The notes under the pieces are model-generated. The model saw only the letters and a program-made list of their open reading frames with translations. It did not search any database and was not told where the DNA came from. A stretch of DNA of 5,057 nt from an uncultured Blautia sp. (lineage in GTDB: Bacteria > Bacillota > Clostridia > Lachnospirales > Lachnospiraceae): contig CAMOXX010000183.1 of the NCBI GenBank assembly GCA_946629475.1, positions 1 through 5,057 on the forward strand, written 5' to 3'. Below, in pieces: positions 1 through 5,057 of this stretch (position 1 is its first letter; each line of letters starts with the position of its first letter). The position numbers and the translations under genes were made by a program.

Positions 1-800
1 AGAGCGGCGTTATCGACAAGACAGCCCTGGTCTACGGGCAGATGAACGAGCCGCCGGGAGCACGTATGAGAGTCGGTCTTTCGGGACTGACGGTGGCGGA
101 GTATTTCCGTGATGTGAAGAACCAGGATGTGCTTCTCTTCATTGATAATATTTTCCGTTTTACACAGGCAGGATCCGAGGTATCGGCGCTTCTCGGCCGT
201 ATGCCTTCGGCCGTTGGCTATCAGCCGACGCTGGCGACGGAGATGGGCGCGCTTCAGGAGCGCATCACATCGACCCGCAAGGGCTCCATCACTTCTGTAC
301 AGGCGGTATATGTGCCTGCGGATGACCTGACGGACCCGGCTCCGGCGACGACCTTCACCCATCTGGATGCCACCACGGTGCTTTCCCGTGATATCGCGAG
401 CCAGGGTATTTACCCGGCCGTGGATCCTCTGGATTCGACCAGCCGTATCCTCAGCCCCGAAATCCTGGGCGAGGAGCACTACAATGTGGCGAGATCCGTA
501 CAGATGGTACTTCAGAGATACAAAGAGCTTCAGGATATTATCGCGATCATGGGTATGGACGAGCTTTCCGAGGAGGACAAGCTGACGGTCAGCCGTGCGC
601 GTAAGGTCCAGAGGTTCCTGTCCCAGAGCTTTTCCGTGGCGGAGCAGTTTACCGGCATGCCCGGCAAGTACGTGCCGCTGAAGGAGACCCTGCGCGGCTT
701 CCGCATGATTCTCGACGGGGAGTGCGATGACATCCCGGAGAGCTGTTTCCTGTTTGTGGGAACCATCGATGAAGTATTCGAAAAAGCGAAAGCTTTGTAA
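1..800 (+). CDS. atpD: F-type ATP synthase subunit beta, C-terminal 265 residues (5' end outside window)
   Basis: This is the catalytic beta subunit of the F1 sector of the membrane ATP synthase, which makes or hydrolyses ATP at the alpha/beta interfaces on the cytoplasmic side. The reading frame is open from base 3, before the first ATG at 42. The first visible residues (SGVIDKTALVYGQMNEPPGA) are a well-known internal stretch of the family, so the gene is cut by the window and the ATG at 42 is not the start. Visible landmarks are the Walker B strand LLFIDN (visible residues 44-49), the GRMPSAVGYQPTL segment, the adenine-side loop IYPAVDPLDSTSR, and DELSEED (bases 558-578), the loop that contacts gamma and epsilon. 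The P-loop and the catalytic GER glutamate lie upstream, outside the window. Beta subunits are usually about 460-470 residues, so roughly 200 are missing. The stop is TAA, and the atpC ribosome binding site overlaps it. Identification is essentially certain. Confidence 0.97.
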   Translation, partial: SGVIDKTALVYGQMNEPPGARMRVGLSGLTVAEYFRDVKNQDVLLFIDNIFRFTQAGSEVSALLGRMPSAVGYQPTLATEMGALQERITSTRKGSITSVQAVYVPADDLTDPAPATTFTHLDATTVLSRDIASQGIYPAVDPLDSTSRILSPEILGEEHYNVARSVQMVLQRYKELQDIIAIMGMDELSEEDKLTVSRARKVQRFLSQSFSVAEQFTGMPGKYVPLKETLRGFRMILDGECDDIPESCFLFVGTIDEVFEKAKAL

Positions 801-806
801 AGGAGG
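799..806 (+). promoter_or_regulatory. Ribosome binding site of atpC
   Basis: AAAGGAGG is a near-perfect Shine-Dalgarno sequence. It begins inside the atpD stop codon and lies 6 nt before the ATG at 813. It fixes the atpC start and suggests strong, operon-coupled translation. Confidence 0.85.
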
Positions 807-812
807 CTGTCT

Positions 813-1217
813 ATGAACACCTTTCCTTTGCGGATCGGCACCCCCGACGGCCTGCTGTTTGAGGGGGATGTCGTATCGGTGAGCTGCAGGACGATCACCG
901 GTGACCTGGCGATACTCGCGGGCCACATCAATTACTGCACGGCACTCGGTATGGGTGCGGCATGTGTTACCCTGGAGGACGGGACGCGGAAAGAAGCTGC
1001 CTGCATCGGCGGAATGATCACGATGATGAATAACAAGTGCAGAATTCTCGCGACAACATGGGAATGGAAGGAAGACATCGACTTCGAGCGCGCCCAGGCG
1101 GCAAAGAAGAAGGCGGAGGAGCTGATCGCAAAAGGCGGACTCTCGGACCGCGAATACATGCTTGCCGAGGCAAAGCTTCACCGTGCTCTGGTAAGAATGG
1201 GCCTGAGCTCCAGATAA
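813..1217 (+). CDS. atpC: F-type ATP synthase subunit epsilon
   Basis: Epsilon is part of the F1 central stalk; it couples gamma rotation to the c-ring and can inhibit ATP hydrolysis. The 134-residue length is normal. Residues 1 to about 85 fit the N-terminal beta-sandwich (FPLRIGTPDGLLFEGDV, then the GDLAILAGH turn). Residues about 88-132 fit the two C-terminal helices, rich in Ala, Lys and Glu. IDFERA at 89-94 matches the I(L)DxxRA ATP-binding motif described for Bacillus epsilon subunits (Asp90, Arg93). Five cysteines (25, 42, 51, 64, 76) is many for this subunit. The start is set by the strong ribosome binding site 6 nt upstream. The gene sits 12 bp after atpD in the usual atpD-atpC order, so it is the last gene of the atp operon. 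The N-terminal domain is divergent in detail (AGHINYCTALGMG where many relatives have PGHxPL), but position and fold pattern leave little doubt. Confidence 0.94.
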   Translation: MNTFPLRIGTPDGLLFEGDVVSVSCRTITGDLAILAGHINYCTALGMGAACVTLEDGTRKEAACIGGMITMMNNKCRILATTWEWKEDIDFERAQAAKKKAEELIAKGGLSDREYMLAEAKLHRALVRMGLSSR

Positions 1218-1264
1218 ACGAACATGCATGCGCGGTGGATGAACAGGACACCGGCATATATTGC

Positions 1265-1298
1265 ACGAGACAGGCCGGCATTTGCCGGTCTCTCGTTT
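1265..1298 (+). terminator. Hairpin after atpC, probable weak or leaky terminator
   Basis: ACGAG (1265-1269) pairs with CTCGT (1292-1296). Inside it, AGGCCGGC (1272-1279) pairs with GCCGGTCT (1284-1291) around an ATTT loop, including one G-U pair, and a 2-nt AC bulge separates the two blocks. That gives 13 pairs. Only TTT (1296-1298) then AC follows, so the U-tract is poor. It lies 48 bp after the atpC stop and 23 bp before iorA, where an operon end or an attenuator is expected. It could also be a processing or stability hairpin within a read-through transcript. I found no convincing sigma-A promoter between it and iorA. Confidence 0.55.
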
Positions 1299-1308
1299 AC
1301 TATGAAAT

Positions 1309-1312
1309 GAGG
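1309..1312 (+). promoter_or_regulatory. Ribosome binding site of iorA
   Basis: GAGG (within TGAGGT) lies 8 nt before the ATG at 1321. It is weaker than the atpC site but well placed, and it supports the chosen iorA start. Confidence 0.65.
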
Positions 1313-1320
1313 TTAATTGT

Positions 1321-3114
1321 ATGAAAAAACTAATGACGGGTGATGAAGCCATCGCCAGAGGTGCCTATGAGGCGGGCGTTTCGTACGCATCTGCTTATCC
1401 CGGAACTCCGAGTACCGAGATTCTGGAAAACTTAAGCACCTATCCGGAGATCTATGCAGAATGGGCTCCGAATGAGAAGGTTGCTCTGGAGAGCGCAATC
1501 GGCGCCTCCATTGCCGGACAGCGCAGCATCATGTCAATGAAACACGTAGGCATGAATGTCGCGGCGGATCCGATGTTCACGTGGGCCTATATGGGCGTGA
1601 ACGCCGGAAACCTGATTGTTACCGCGGACGAGCCCGGAATGTTTTCTTCCCAGAATGAGCAGGATAACCGGAACTACGCCAAATCGGCAAAGCTTGCAAT
1701 GCTGGAGCCCTCCGACAGCCAGGAGTGCATCGACATGGTGAAGGCGGCCTATGAACTTTCTGAACAGTATGACACACCGTTCATCATCCGCATGACAACC
1801 CGCGTCTGCCACTCCAAGAGCATCGTGGAGCTTTCGGAGCGGAAAGAGGCAGAACCGAAGGAGTGGACAAAGAATCCGGCGAAATATGTATGTCTTCCGG
1901 CCATGGCGCGGAATATGAAGGTCCGCCTGATCGAGAGGATGAAGCGCCTTGCTGAGTACAGCGAATCCAGCCCGTTCAACCATGTTGAGATGGGGGATAC
2001 TTCTGTCGGCGTGATCGCTTCGGGTATCTGCTATTACTATGCGAAGGAAGTGTTCGGGGAGAACGCCTCCTACCTGAAGCTTGGCTTTACCAATCCGCTT
2101 CCGGCAAATCTGATCCGCGATTTCTGCGCGAAGGTCGACAAGGTTTATATCCTCGAGGAGAATGACCCGTATATCGAAGAATTCGTGCGGCAGCAGGGAA
2201 TCGACTGCATCGGCAAGGATCTGTTCCCGCTGACCGGAGAGATGACTCCGGATGTCATCCGCGCCTGCGTGACGGGAGAGCCGCCTAAGACGATCGAATT
2301 TGACAGAAGCAAGCTGATCGGCCGCGCTCCGACCTTCTGTGCCGGATGTCCGCACAGAGGCCTGTTTTACCGTCTCGGAAAACGCAAGGATATCATGATC
2401 AGCGGCGATATCGGCTGCTATACGCTGGCGGCCGGAAAGCCCTATTCTGCGATGGATTCGACTGTGTGCATGGGTGCCAGCATCAGCATCGGACACGGTG
2501 CGCAGAGAGCCTTCAATGCGCAAGGCGTAAACCGCCGCGTTGTGACGGTGCTCGGGGATTCCACATTCTTCCATACTGGAATCAATTCTTTGATCAATAC
2601 CGTCTACAATAAGAGCAATACGGTGAACATTATCCTGGACAACCGGATTACAGGCATGACCGGCCATCAGGACAACCCCGGAACCGGCTATACCGCGAAG
2701 GGGGAGGAGACAACACTGATCAGGATCGAGGACCTGGTGCGCGCGATCGGCGTGAAGCATGTGTATGTGATCAACCCCAACAATCTGAAGGAAGTGGACG
2801 ATACGCTGGACAAGTGCCTGGCCCTCGACGAACCGTCCGTCATCATTACCCGCTGGCCGTGCGCACTCAAAAAGTTCTCGAAGGAGGACAAGGAGGAGTT
2901 TGACAGCCTGTTTGTGACAAAGAATGTCGTTGATCCGGACAAGTGTATCGGATGCCGGCTGTGCCTGAAGGCAGGATGCCCGGCGATGTCCTATGTCAAA
3001 GAGGATAAAAAGGTTGTAATTAACCGTGCGCAGTGTGTGGGCTGCGATGTCTGCACGCAGGTCTGCCCGAAGAACGCAATCGGCAAGGAGCAGGATGGGG
3101 GGAAGAACGCATGA
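1321..3114 (+). CDS. iorA: Indolepyruvate:ferredoxin oxidoreductase, alpha subunit (TPP and 2x[4Fe-4S])
   Basis: This is the large subunit of the cytoplasmic enzyme that converts aryl-pyruvates (indolepyruvate, phenylpyruvate, hydroxyphenylpyruvate) plus CoA to arylacetyl-CoA and CO2, reducing ferredoxin. The 597 residues match the family length. Domain order: an N-terminal 2-oxoacid oxidoreductase domain (about 1-190) with YPGTPSTEI at 26-34 and WAPNEKVALE at 48-57; a middle domain (about 225-320); a TPP-binding domain (about 335-515) with FCAGCPHRG at 339-347, SGDIGCYT, and the diphosphate/metal motif GDS (412-414) to DN (440-441); and a C-terminal ferredoxin domain. The last carries Cys542/545/548/553 (Cx2Cx2Cx4CP) and Cys572/575/578/582 (Cx2Cx2Cx3CP), the characteristic IOR cluster pair, with no cysteine missing. 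The stop codon overlaps the iorB start by ATGA, so the two subunits are co-translated. True substrate preference and flux direction are not visible in sequence. Confidence 0.95.
   Translation: MKKLMTGDEAIARGAYEAGVSYASAYPGTPSTEILENLSTYPEIYAEWAPNEKVALESAIGASIAGQRSIMSMKHVGMNVAADPMFTWAYMGVNAGNLIVTADEPGMFSSQNEQDNRNYAKSAKLAMLEPSDSQECIDMVKAAYELSEQYDTPFIIRMTTRVCHSKSIVELSERKEAEPKEWTKNPAKYVCLPAMARNMKVRLIERMKRLAEYSESSPFNHVEMGDTSVGVIASGICYYYAKEVFGENASYLKLGFTNPLPANLIRDFCAKVDKVYILEENDPYIEEFVRQQGIDCIGKDLFPLTGEMTPDVIRACVTGEPPKTIEFDRSKLIGRAPTFCAGCPHRGLFYRLGKRKDIMISGDIGCYTLAAGKPYSAMDSTVCMGASISIGHGAQRAFNAQGVNRRVVTVLGDSTFFHTGINSLINTVYNKSNTVNIILDNRITGMTGHQDNPGTGYTAKGEETTLIRIEDLVRAIGVKHVYVINPNNLKEVDDTLDKCLALDEPSVIITRWPCALKKFSKEDKEEFDSLFVTKNVVDPDKCIGCRLCLKAGCPAMSYVKEDKKVVINRAQCVGCDVCTQVCPKNAIGKEQDGGKNA
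3097..3105 (+). promoter_or_regulatory. Atypical G-run ribosome binding site of iorB
   Basis: A run of six G (3097-3102) followed by AAG lies 8 nt before the iorB ATG at 3111 and is the only purine-rich element at proper spacing. A better AAGGAG sits at 3085-3090 but is 20 nt away. Coupling through the ATGA overlap probably does much of the work. Confidence 0.45.
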
Positions 3115-3683
3115 CAAAGAGTATACTTCTGGTTGGTGTCGGAGGCCAGGGAACCATTCTGGCGAGCAAAATCCTGACAAACGGCCTGATGGAGGCCGGG
3201 TATGATGTAAAGATGAGCGAGATCCACGGCATGTCCCAGAGGGGCGGATCGGTTTCGTCCCAGGTCCGGTACGGCGAAAAAGTGATGTCGCCGGTGATCG
3301 AGAAGGGGCAGGCGGATATTGTCGTGTCCTTCGAAAAGATGGAAGCGCTCCGGGCGCTGGATTACCTGAAGGAGGACGGCACGCTGATCGTGAACAATGT
3401 AGAGATTCCTTCCATGTCCGTCATTACGGGCGACGAAGAGTATCCTTCAGATGTGCTTGAGGAGATCGAAAAGCATGTAAAGGCGGTCGTGGTGGACGCG
3501 ACAGCGCTGGCAGCCGGAATCGGCAATGAGAAGGCGGCCAATATCATACTTCTCGGTACGATCATCCGCTCGATGAACCTTACGGAGATTGACTGGGACA
3601 GCATCCTCGAAGCAAATATCAAACCGAAATTCCTGGAACTCAATAAGAAGGCACTTCAGGTAGGGATGGAGGCAGTGCAATGA
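3111..3683 (+). CDS. iorB: Indolepyruvate:ferredoxin oxidoreductase, beta subunit
   Basis: This is the small subunit of the IOR complex; it carries the domain equivalent to the gamma domain of pyruvate:ferredoxin oxidoreductase and completes the active site with IorA. It has 190 residues, the family's usual size. The Gly-rich turn GVGGQGT (9-15) after a short hydrophobic strand, followed by SEIHGMSQRGGSV (36-48), is the signature of this domain. The start at 3111 was chosen because the protein then begins MTKSILLVGVGGQG, as relatives do, and because it gives an ATGA overlap with iorA. An in-frame ATG at 3033 would add 26 residues (LHAGLPEERNRQGAGW and similar) that do not resemble the family and merely read the iorA ferredoxin region in another frame. 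It overlaps the next gene by a second ATGA. Identification is very secure. Confidence 0.94.
   Translation: MTKSILLVGVGGQGTILASKILTNGLMEAGYDVKMSEIHGMSQRGGSVSSQVRYGEKVMSPVIEKGQADIVVSFEKMEALRALDYLKEDGTLIVNNVEIPSMSVITGDEEYPSDVLEEIEKHVKAVVVDATALAAGIGNEKAANIILLGTIIRSMNLTEIDWDSILEANIKPKFLELNKKALQVGMEAVQ
3668..3672 (+). promoter_or_regulatory. Ribosome binding site of the aminotransferase gene
   Basis: GGAGG lies inside the 3' end of iorB, 7 nt before the ATG at 3680. A good site together with the ATGA overlap implies both independent initiation and coupling. Confidence 0.75.
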
Positions 3684-4867
3684 TTTCTGAAAAAATGAAA
3701 CCCCTCGTGAATAATAATTCGATGATCCGTGTGATGTTCGAGGAAGGAACCCGGCTGAAAGCATTGTACGGGCCGGAGAATGTTTTTGACTTCAGCCTGG
3801 GGAATCCGTCAGTACCGGCGCCGGACAGCGTGCGCCGCGCGATCATCGATCTGGTCAACGAGGAAGAGCCGACGGTGCTGCACGGATATATGAGCAACGC
3901 AGGCTTTGAGGATGTCAGGCAGACGATCGCCGAGTCACTGAACCGCCGCTTTGGAACCGCTTTTGCCGCGAAGAACCTGATCATGACGGTCGGTGCGGCG
4001 AGCGGACTCAACATTGTGTTGAAAGCGATCCTCAATCCGGGGGATGAGGTGATTGTCTTTGCACCGTATTTTCTGGAGTATGGTTCCTATGTACGGAACT
4101 ACGACGGAGTCCTCGTACAGGTATCCCCGGATACGGAGACCTTCCAGCCGAACCTTAAGGAGTTTGCGGAGAAGATCACGGCGAAAACAAAAGCCGTGAT
4201 CGTGAACACCCCGCACAATCCGACGGGAGTGGTTTATTCGGAGGAGACAATCCGGCGCCTGGCTGCAGTTCTTGAGGAAAAACAGAAGGAATTCGGGACA
4301 GTCATCTACCTGATTTCCGATGAGCCCTACAGAGAGCTTGCTTATGACGGCGCGGTCGTGCCGTACCTCACAAAATACTATGATAATACGATCGTGGGAT
4401 ACTCCTACAGCAAATCCCTTTCCCTGCCGGGAGAGCGGATCGGTTATGTGGTGATCCCCGACGAAGCGGATGGGAGCGAAGAACTGATTACGGCTGCCAC
4501 GATCGCGAACCGCGTCAATGGCAGCGTCAACGCACCGTCGCTGATGCAGAAGGTGATTGCCCGCTGTGTGGACGAAAAGACGGATATCGAGGCGTATGAC
4601 AAAAACCGGAAGGCCCTCTATGACGGGCTGACCGGAATCGGCTTTGAATGCGTGAAGCCGGAGGGCGCTTTCTACCTGTTTGTGAAATCACCCGTTCCGG
4701 ATGAGATGGAATTCTGCACAGCAGCTAAAAAATACAATATTCTGATGGTTCCGGGAAGATCCTTTGCCTGCCCGGGGTACGTGCGGCTTGCATACTGCGT
4801 ATCGTACGAGACCATCGTGAATTCAATACCGCAGTTTGAGAAGCTGTATCGGGAATTAAAAGGCTGA
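3680..4867 (+). CDS. PLP-dependent class I/II aminotransferase, probably supplying aryl-pyruvate to IorAB
   Basis: This is a cytoplasmic fold-type I aminotransferase of 395 residues, full length for the family. Visible features in order: the substrate-side loop FSLGNPSVPAP (38-48); the cofactor phosphate loop VGAASG (104-109); NTPHNPTG (176-183) with Asn180; SDEPY (213-217), whose Asp214 should bind the pyridine nitrogen and Tyr217 the PLP O3'; SYSKSLSLPGERIGY (242-256), with Lys245 as the Schiff-base lysine and Arg253 as phosphate ligand; and YVRLAYC (367-373), with Arg369 as substrate carboxylate binder. No key residue is missing. It overlaps iorB by ATGA, making it the third gene of the cassette. 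From that context I infer that it transaminates aromatic amino acids (Trp, Phe, Tyr) to the oxoacids used by IorAB, or runs in reverse. Aspartate, branched-chain or broad specificity cannot be excluded, so no gene symbol is given. Confidence 0.9.
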   Translation: MISEKMKPLVNNNSMIRVMFEEGTRLKALYGPENVFDFSLGNPSVPAPDSVRRAIIDLVNEEEPTVLHGYMSNAGFEDVRQTIAESLNRRFGTAFAAKNLIMTVGAASGLNIVLKAILNPGDEVIVFAPYFLEYGSYVRNYDGVLVQVSPDTETFQPNLKEFAEKITAKTKAVIVNTPHNPTGVVYSEETIRRLAAVLEEKQKEFGTVIYLISDEPYRELAYDGAVVPYLTKYYDNTIVGYSYSKSLSLPGERIGYVVIPDEADGSEELITAATIANRVNGSVNAPSLMQKVIARCVDEKTDIEAYDKNRKALYDGLTGIGFECVKPEGAFYLFVKSPVPDEMEFCTAAKKYNILMVPGRSFACPGYVRLAYCVSYETIVNSIPQFEKLYRELKG

Positions 4868-4881
4868 GAGGAGTATCTCAG
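4864..4881 (+). other. Small hairpin at the aminotransferase stop codon
   Basis: CTGAGA (4864-4869), which includes the TGA stop, pairs perfectly with TCTCAG (4876-4881) around a 6-nt loop. ACTCTTTAC follows. It might act as a weak transcription end or an mRNA 3' protecting structure; the T-tract is too short for a confident terminator call. Confidence 0.35.
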
Positions 4882-4889
4882 ACTCTTTA

Positions 4890-4968
4890 CGAAACGGGGT
4901 TTCGAGCTTCCCTGGAGTTGGGACTGGGGCACGCAGTGCCTTTACATGAATCCTGACGTCAAAGGGAA
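4890..4968 (+). other. Noncoding segment with nested inverted repeats, function unknown
   Basis: Three pairings are visible. CGAAAC (4890-4895) pairs with GTTTCG (4899-4904). GGCAC (4928-4932) pairs with GTGCC (4936-4940) and is followed by TTT. TTCCCT (4908-4913) pairs with AGGGAA (4963-4968), enclosing the second hairpin. TGACGTCA at 4954-4961 is itself palindromic. I recognise no riboswitch or known RNA family and no credible ORF. It may be a structured 3' UTR, a small RNA, or chance pairing. Confidence 0.3.
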
Positions 4969-5017
4969 CGAGTAGGGTACGCAAATCACTAAATAAATGT
5001 ATGGAATAATAAATGAA

Positions 5018-5057
5018 GCTGTGAATTCACAAGATTACTATCTCGAGAATTCACAGC
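5018..5057. terminator. 40-bp imperfect palindrome at the window edge, probable terminator or palindromic repeat
   Basis: GCTGTGAATTC (5018-5028) is the exact reverse complement of GAATTCACAGC (5047-5057). Within the 18-nt interval, AGAT (5032-5035) pairs with ATCT (5040-5043) around TACT, and C5030 faces G5045 on the same symmetry axis, so 16 of 20 opposed positions pair. AA precedes the left arm, as in bidirectional terminators, but any T-tract on the right lies outside the window. It is the strongest hairpin downstream of the ior cassette, about 150 bp after the stop codon. An operator or the end of a small mobile or repeat element is possible too. Confidence 0.5.

Noticed and set aside
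42..44. ATG at 42 as the start of atpD
   Set aside because: The frame is open to the window edge and the residues before this Met continue the conserved beta-subunit sequence; it is an internal methionine.
1257..1303. Possible promoter for iorA (TATATT at 1257-1262 or TACTAT at 1298-1303)
   Set aside because: Neither has a -35 element resembling TTGACA at 16-18 bp; the candidate TTGCCG at 1282 is only 10 bp from TACTAT and lies inside the hairpin.
3033..3110. N-terminal extension of iorB from an upstream in-frame ATG at 3033
   Set aside because: The added residues simply read the iorA ferredoxin region in another frame and resemble nothing in the family. The ATG at 3111 gives the canonical N-terminus and the ATGA overlap.
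1534..3180. A 548-codon open reading frame on the minus strand, antisense to iorA and the start of iorB
   Set aside because: The protein is low in recognisable motifs and rich in His, Arg, Ala and Leu, as expected from a shadow of a codon-biased gene. iorA on the + strand has complete family motifs and a ribosome binding site.
4855..4915. TPP riboswitch-like fragment (GGCTGAGAGG), tempting because IorA uses TPP
   Set aside because: Only the CTGAGA element is present and it includes a coding stop codon. The other conserved core, ACCTGATC with the following GGGTAATGCCAGCG-like part, is absent, and the site is downstream of the genes.
4895..4915. T-arm-like GGGGTTTCGAGCTTCCC suggesting a tRNA
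   Set aside because: The 5-bp T-stem does not pair fully and no acceptor stem, anticodon arm or CCA end can be assembled around it.
4672..4932. 86-codon minus-strand ORF across the aminotransferase 3' end
   Set aside because: It overlaps the conserved C-terminal domain of the aminotransferase, has no recognisable motif and no ribosome binding site support.
4946..4975. Nine-codon ORF MNPDVKGNE in the 3' noncoding region
   Set aside because: No ribosome binding site at proper spacing, very short, and it overlaps the inverted repeats.

Overview
The window looks like ordinary chromosomal DNA of a strictly anaerobic, fermentative Firmicute. It is probably a clostridial organism, perhaps Lachnospiraceae-like. 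That guess rests on three things: an F-type ATP synthase operon ending atpD-atpC, an oxygen-sensitive indolepyruvate:ferredoxin oxidoreductase, and strong AGGAGG-type ribosome binding sites. I cannot name a species. All genes lie on the + strand and are tightly packed.

Left part (1-1217): the 3' end of the F1-ATPase operon, with the C-terminal 265 residues of the beta subunit (atpD, cut by the window edge) and the complete epsilon subunit (atpC). A 103-bp gap (1218-1320) follows. It holds a hairpin with a poor T-tract, the likely end (possibly leaky) of the atp transcript, and the ribosome binding site of the next gene.

Central part (1321-4867): a three-gene cassette, iorA - iorB - class I/II aminotransferase, in which each gene overlaps the next by ATGA. 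The aminotransferase would convert an aromatic amino acid to its aryl-pyruvate. IorAB would then decarboxylate this oxidatively with CoA and TPP to an arylacetyl-CoA, passing the electrons to ferredoxin. No acyl-CoA synthetase or CoA ligase, ferredoxin or regulator is present in the window. The direction of flux (amino acid breakdown, or reductive synthesis from arylacetates) cannot be decided from sequence.

Right part (4868-5057): 190 bp without a credible gene. It contains several small hairpins, an A+T-rich stretch from about 4981, and a 40-bp imperfect palindrome that ends exactly at the window edge. The palindrome is most likely a terminator or a palindromic intergenic repeat.

I found no mobile element, CRISPR array, tRNA or rRNA, and no convincing new system. 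The most useful items for a second look are the noncoding structures on either side of the ior cassette and the substrate of the coupled aminotransferase.
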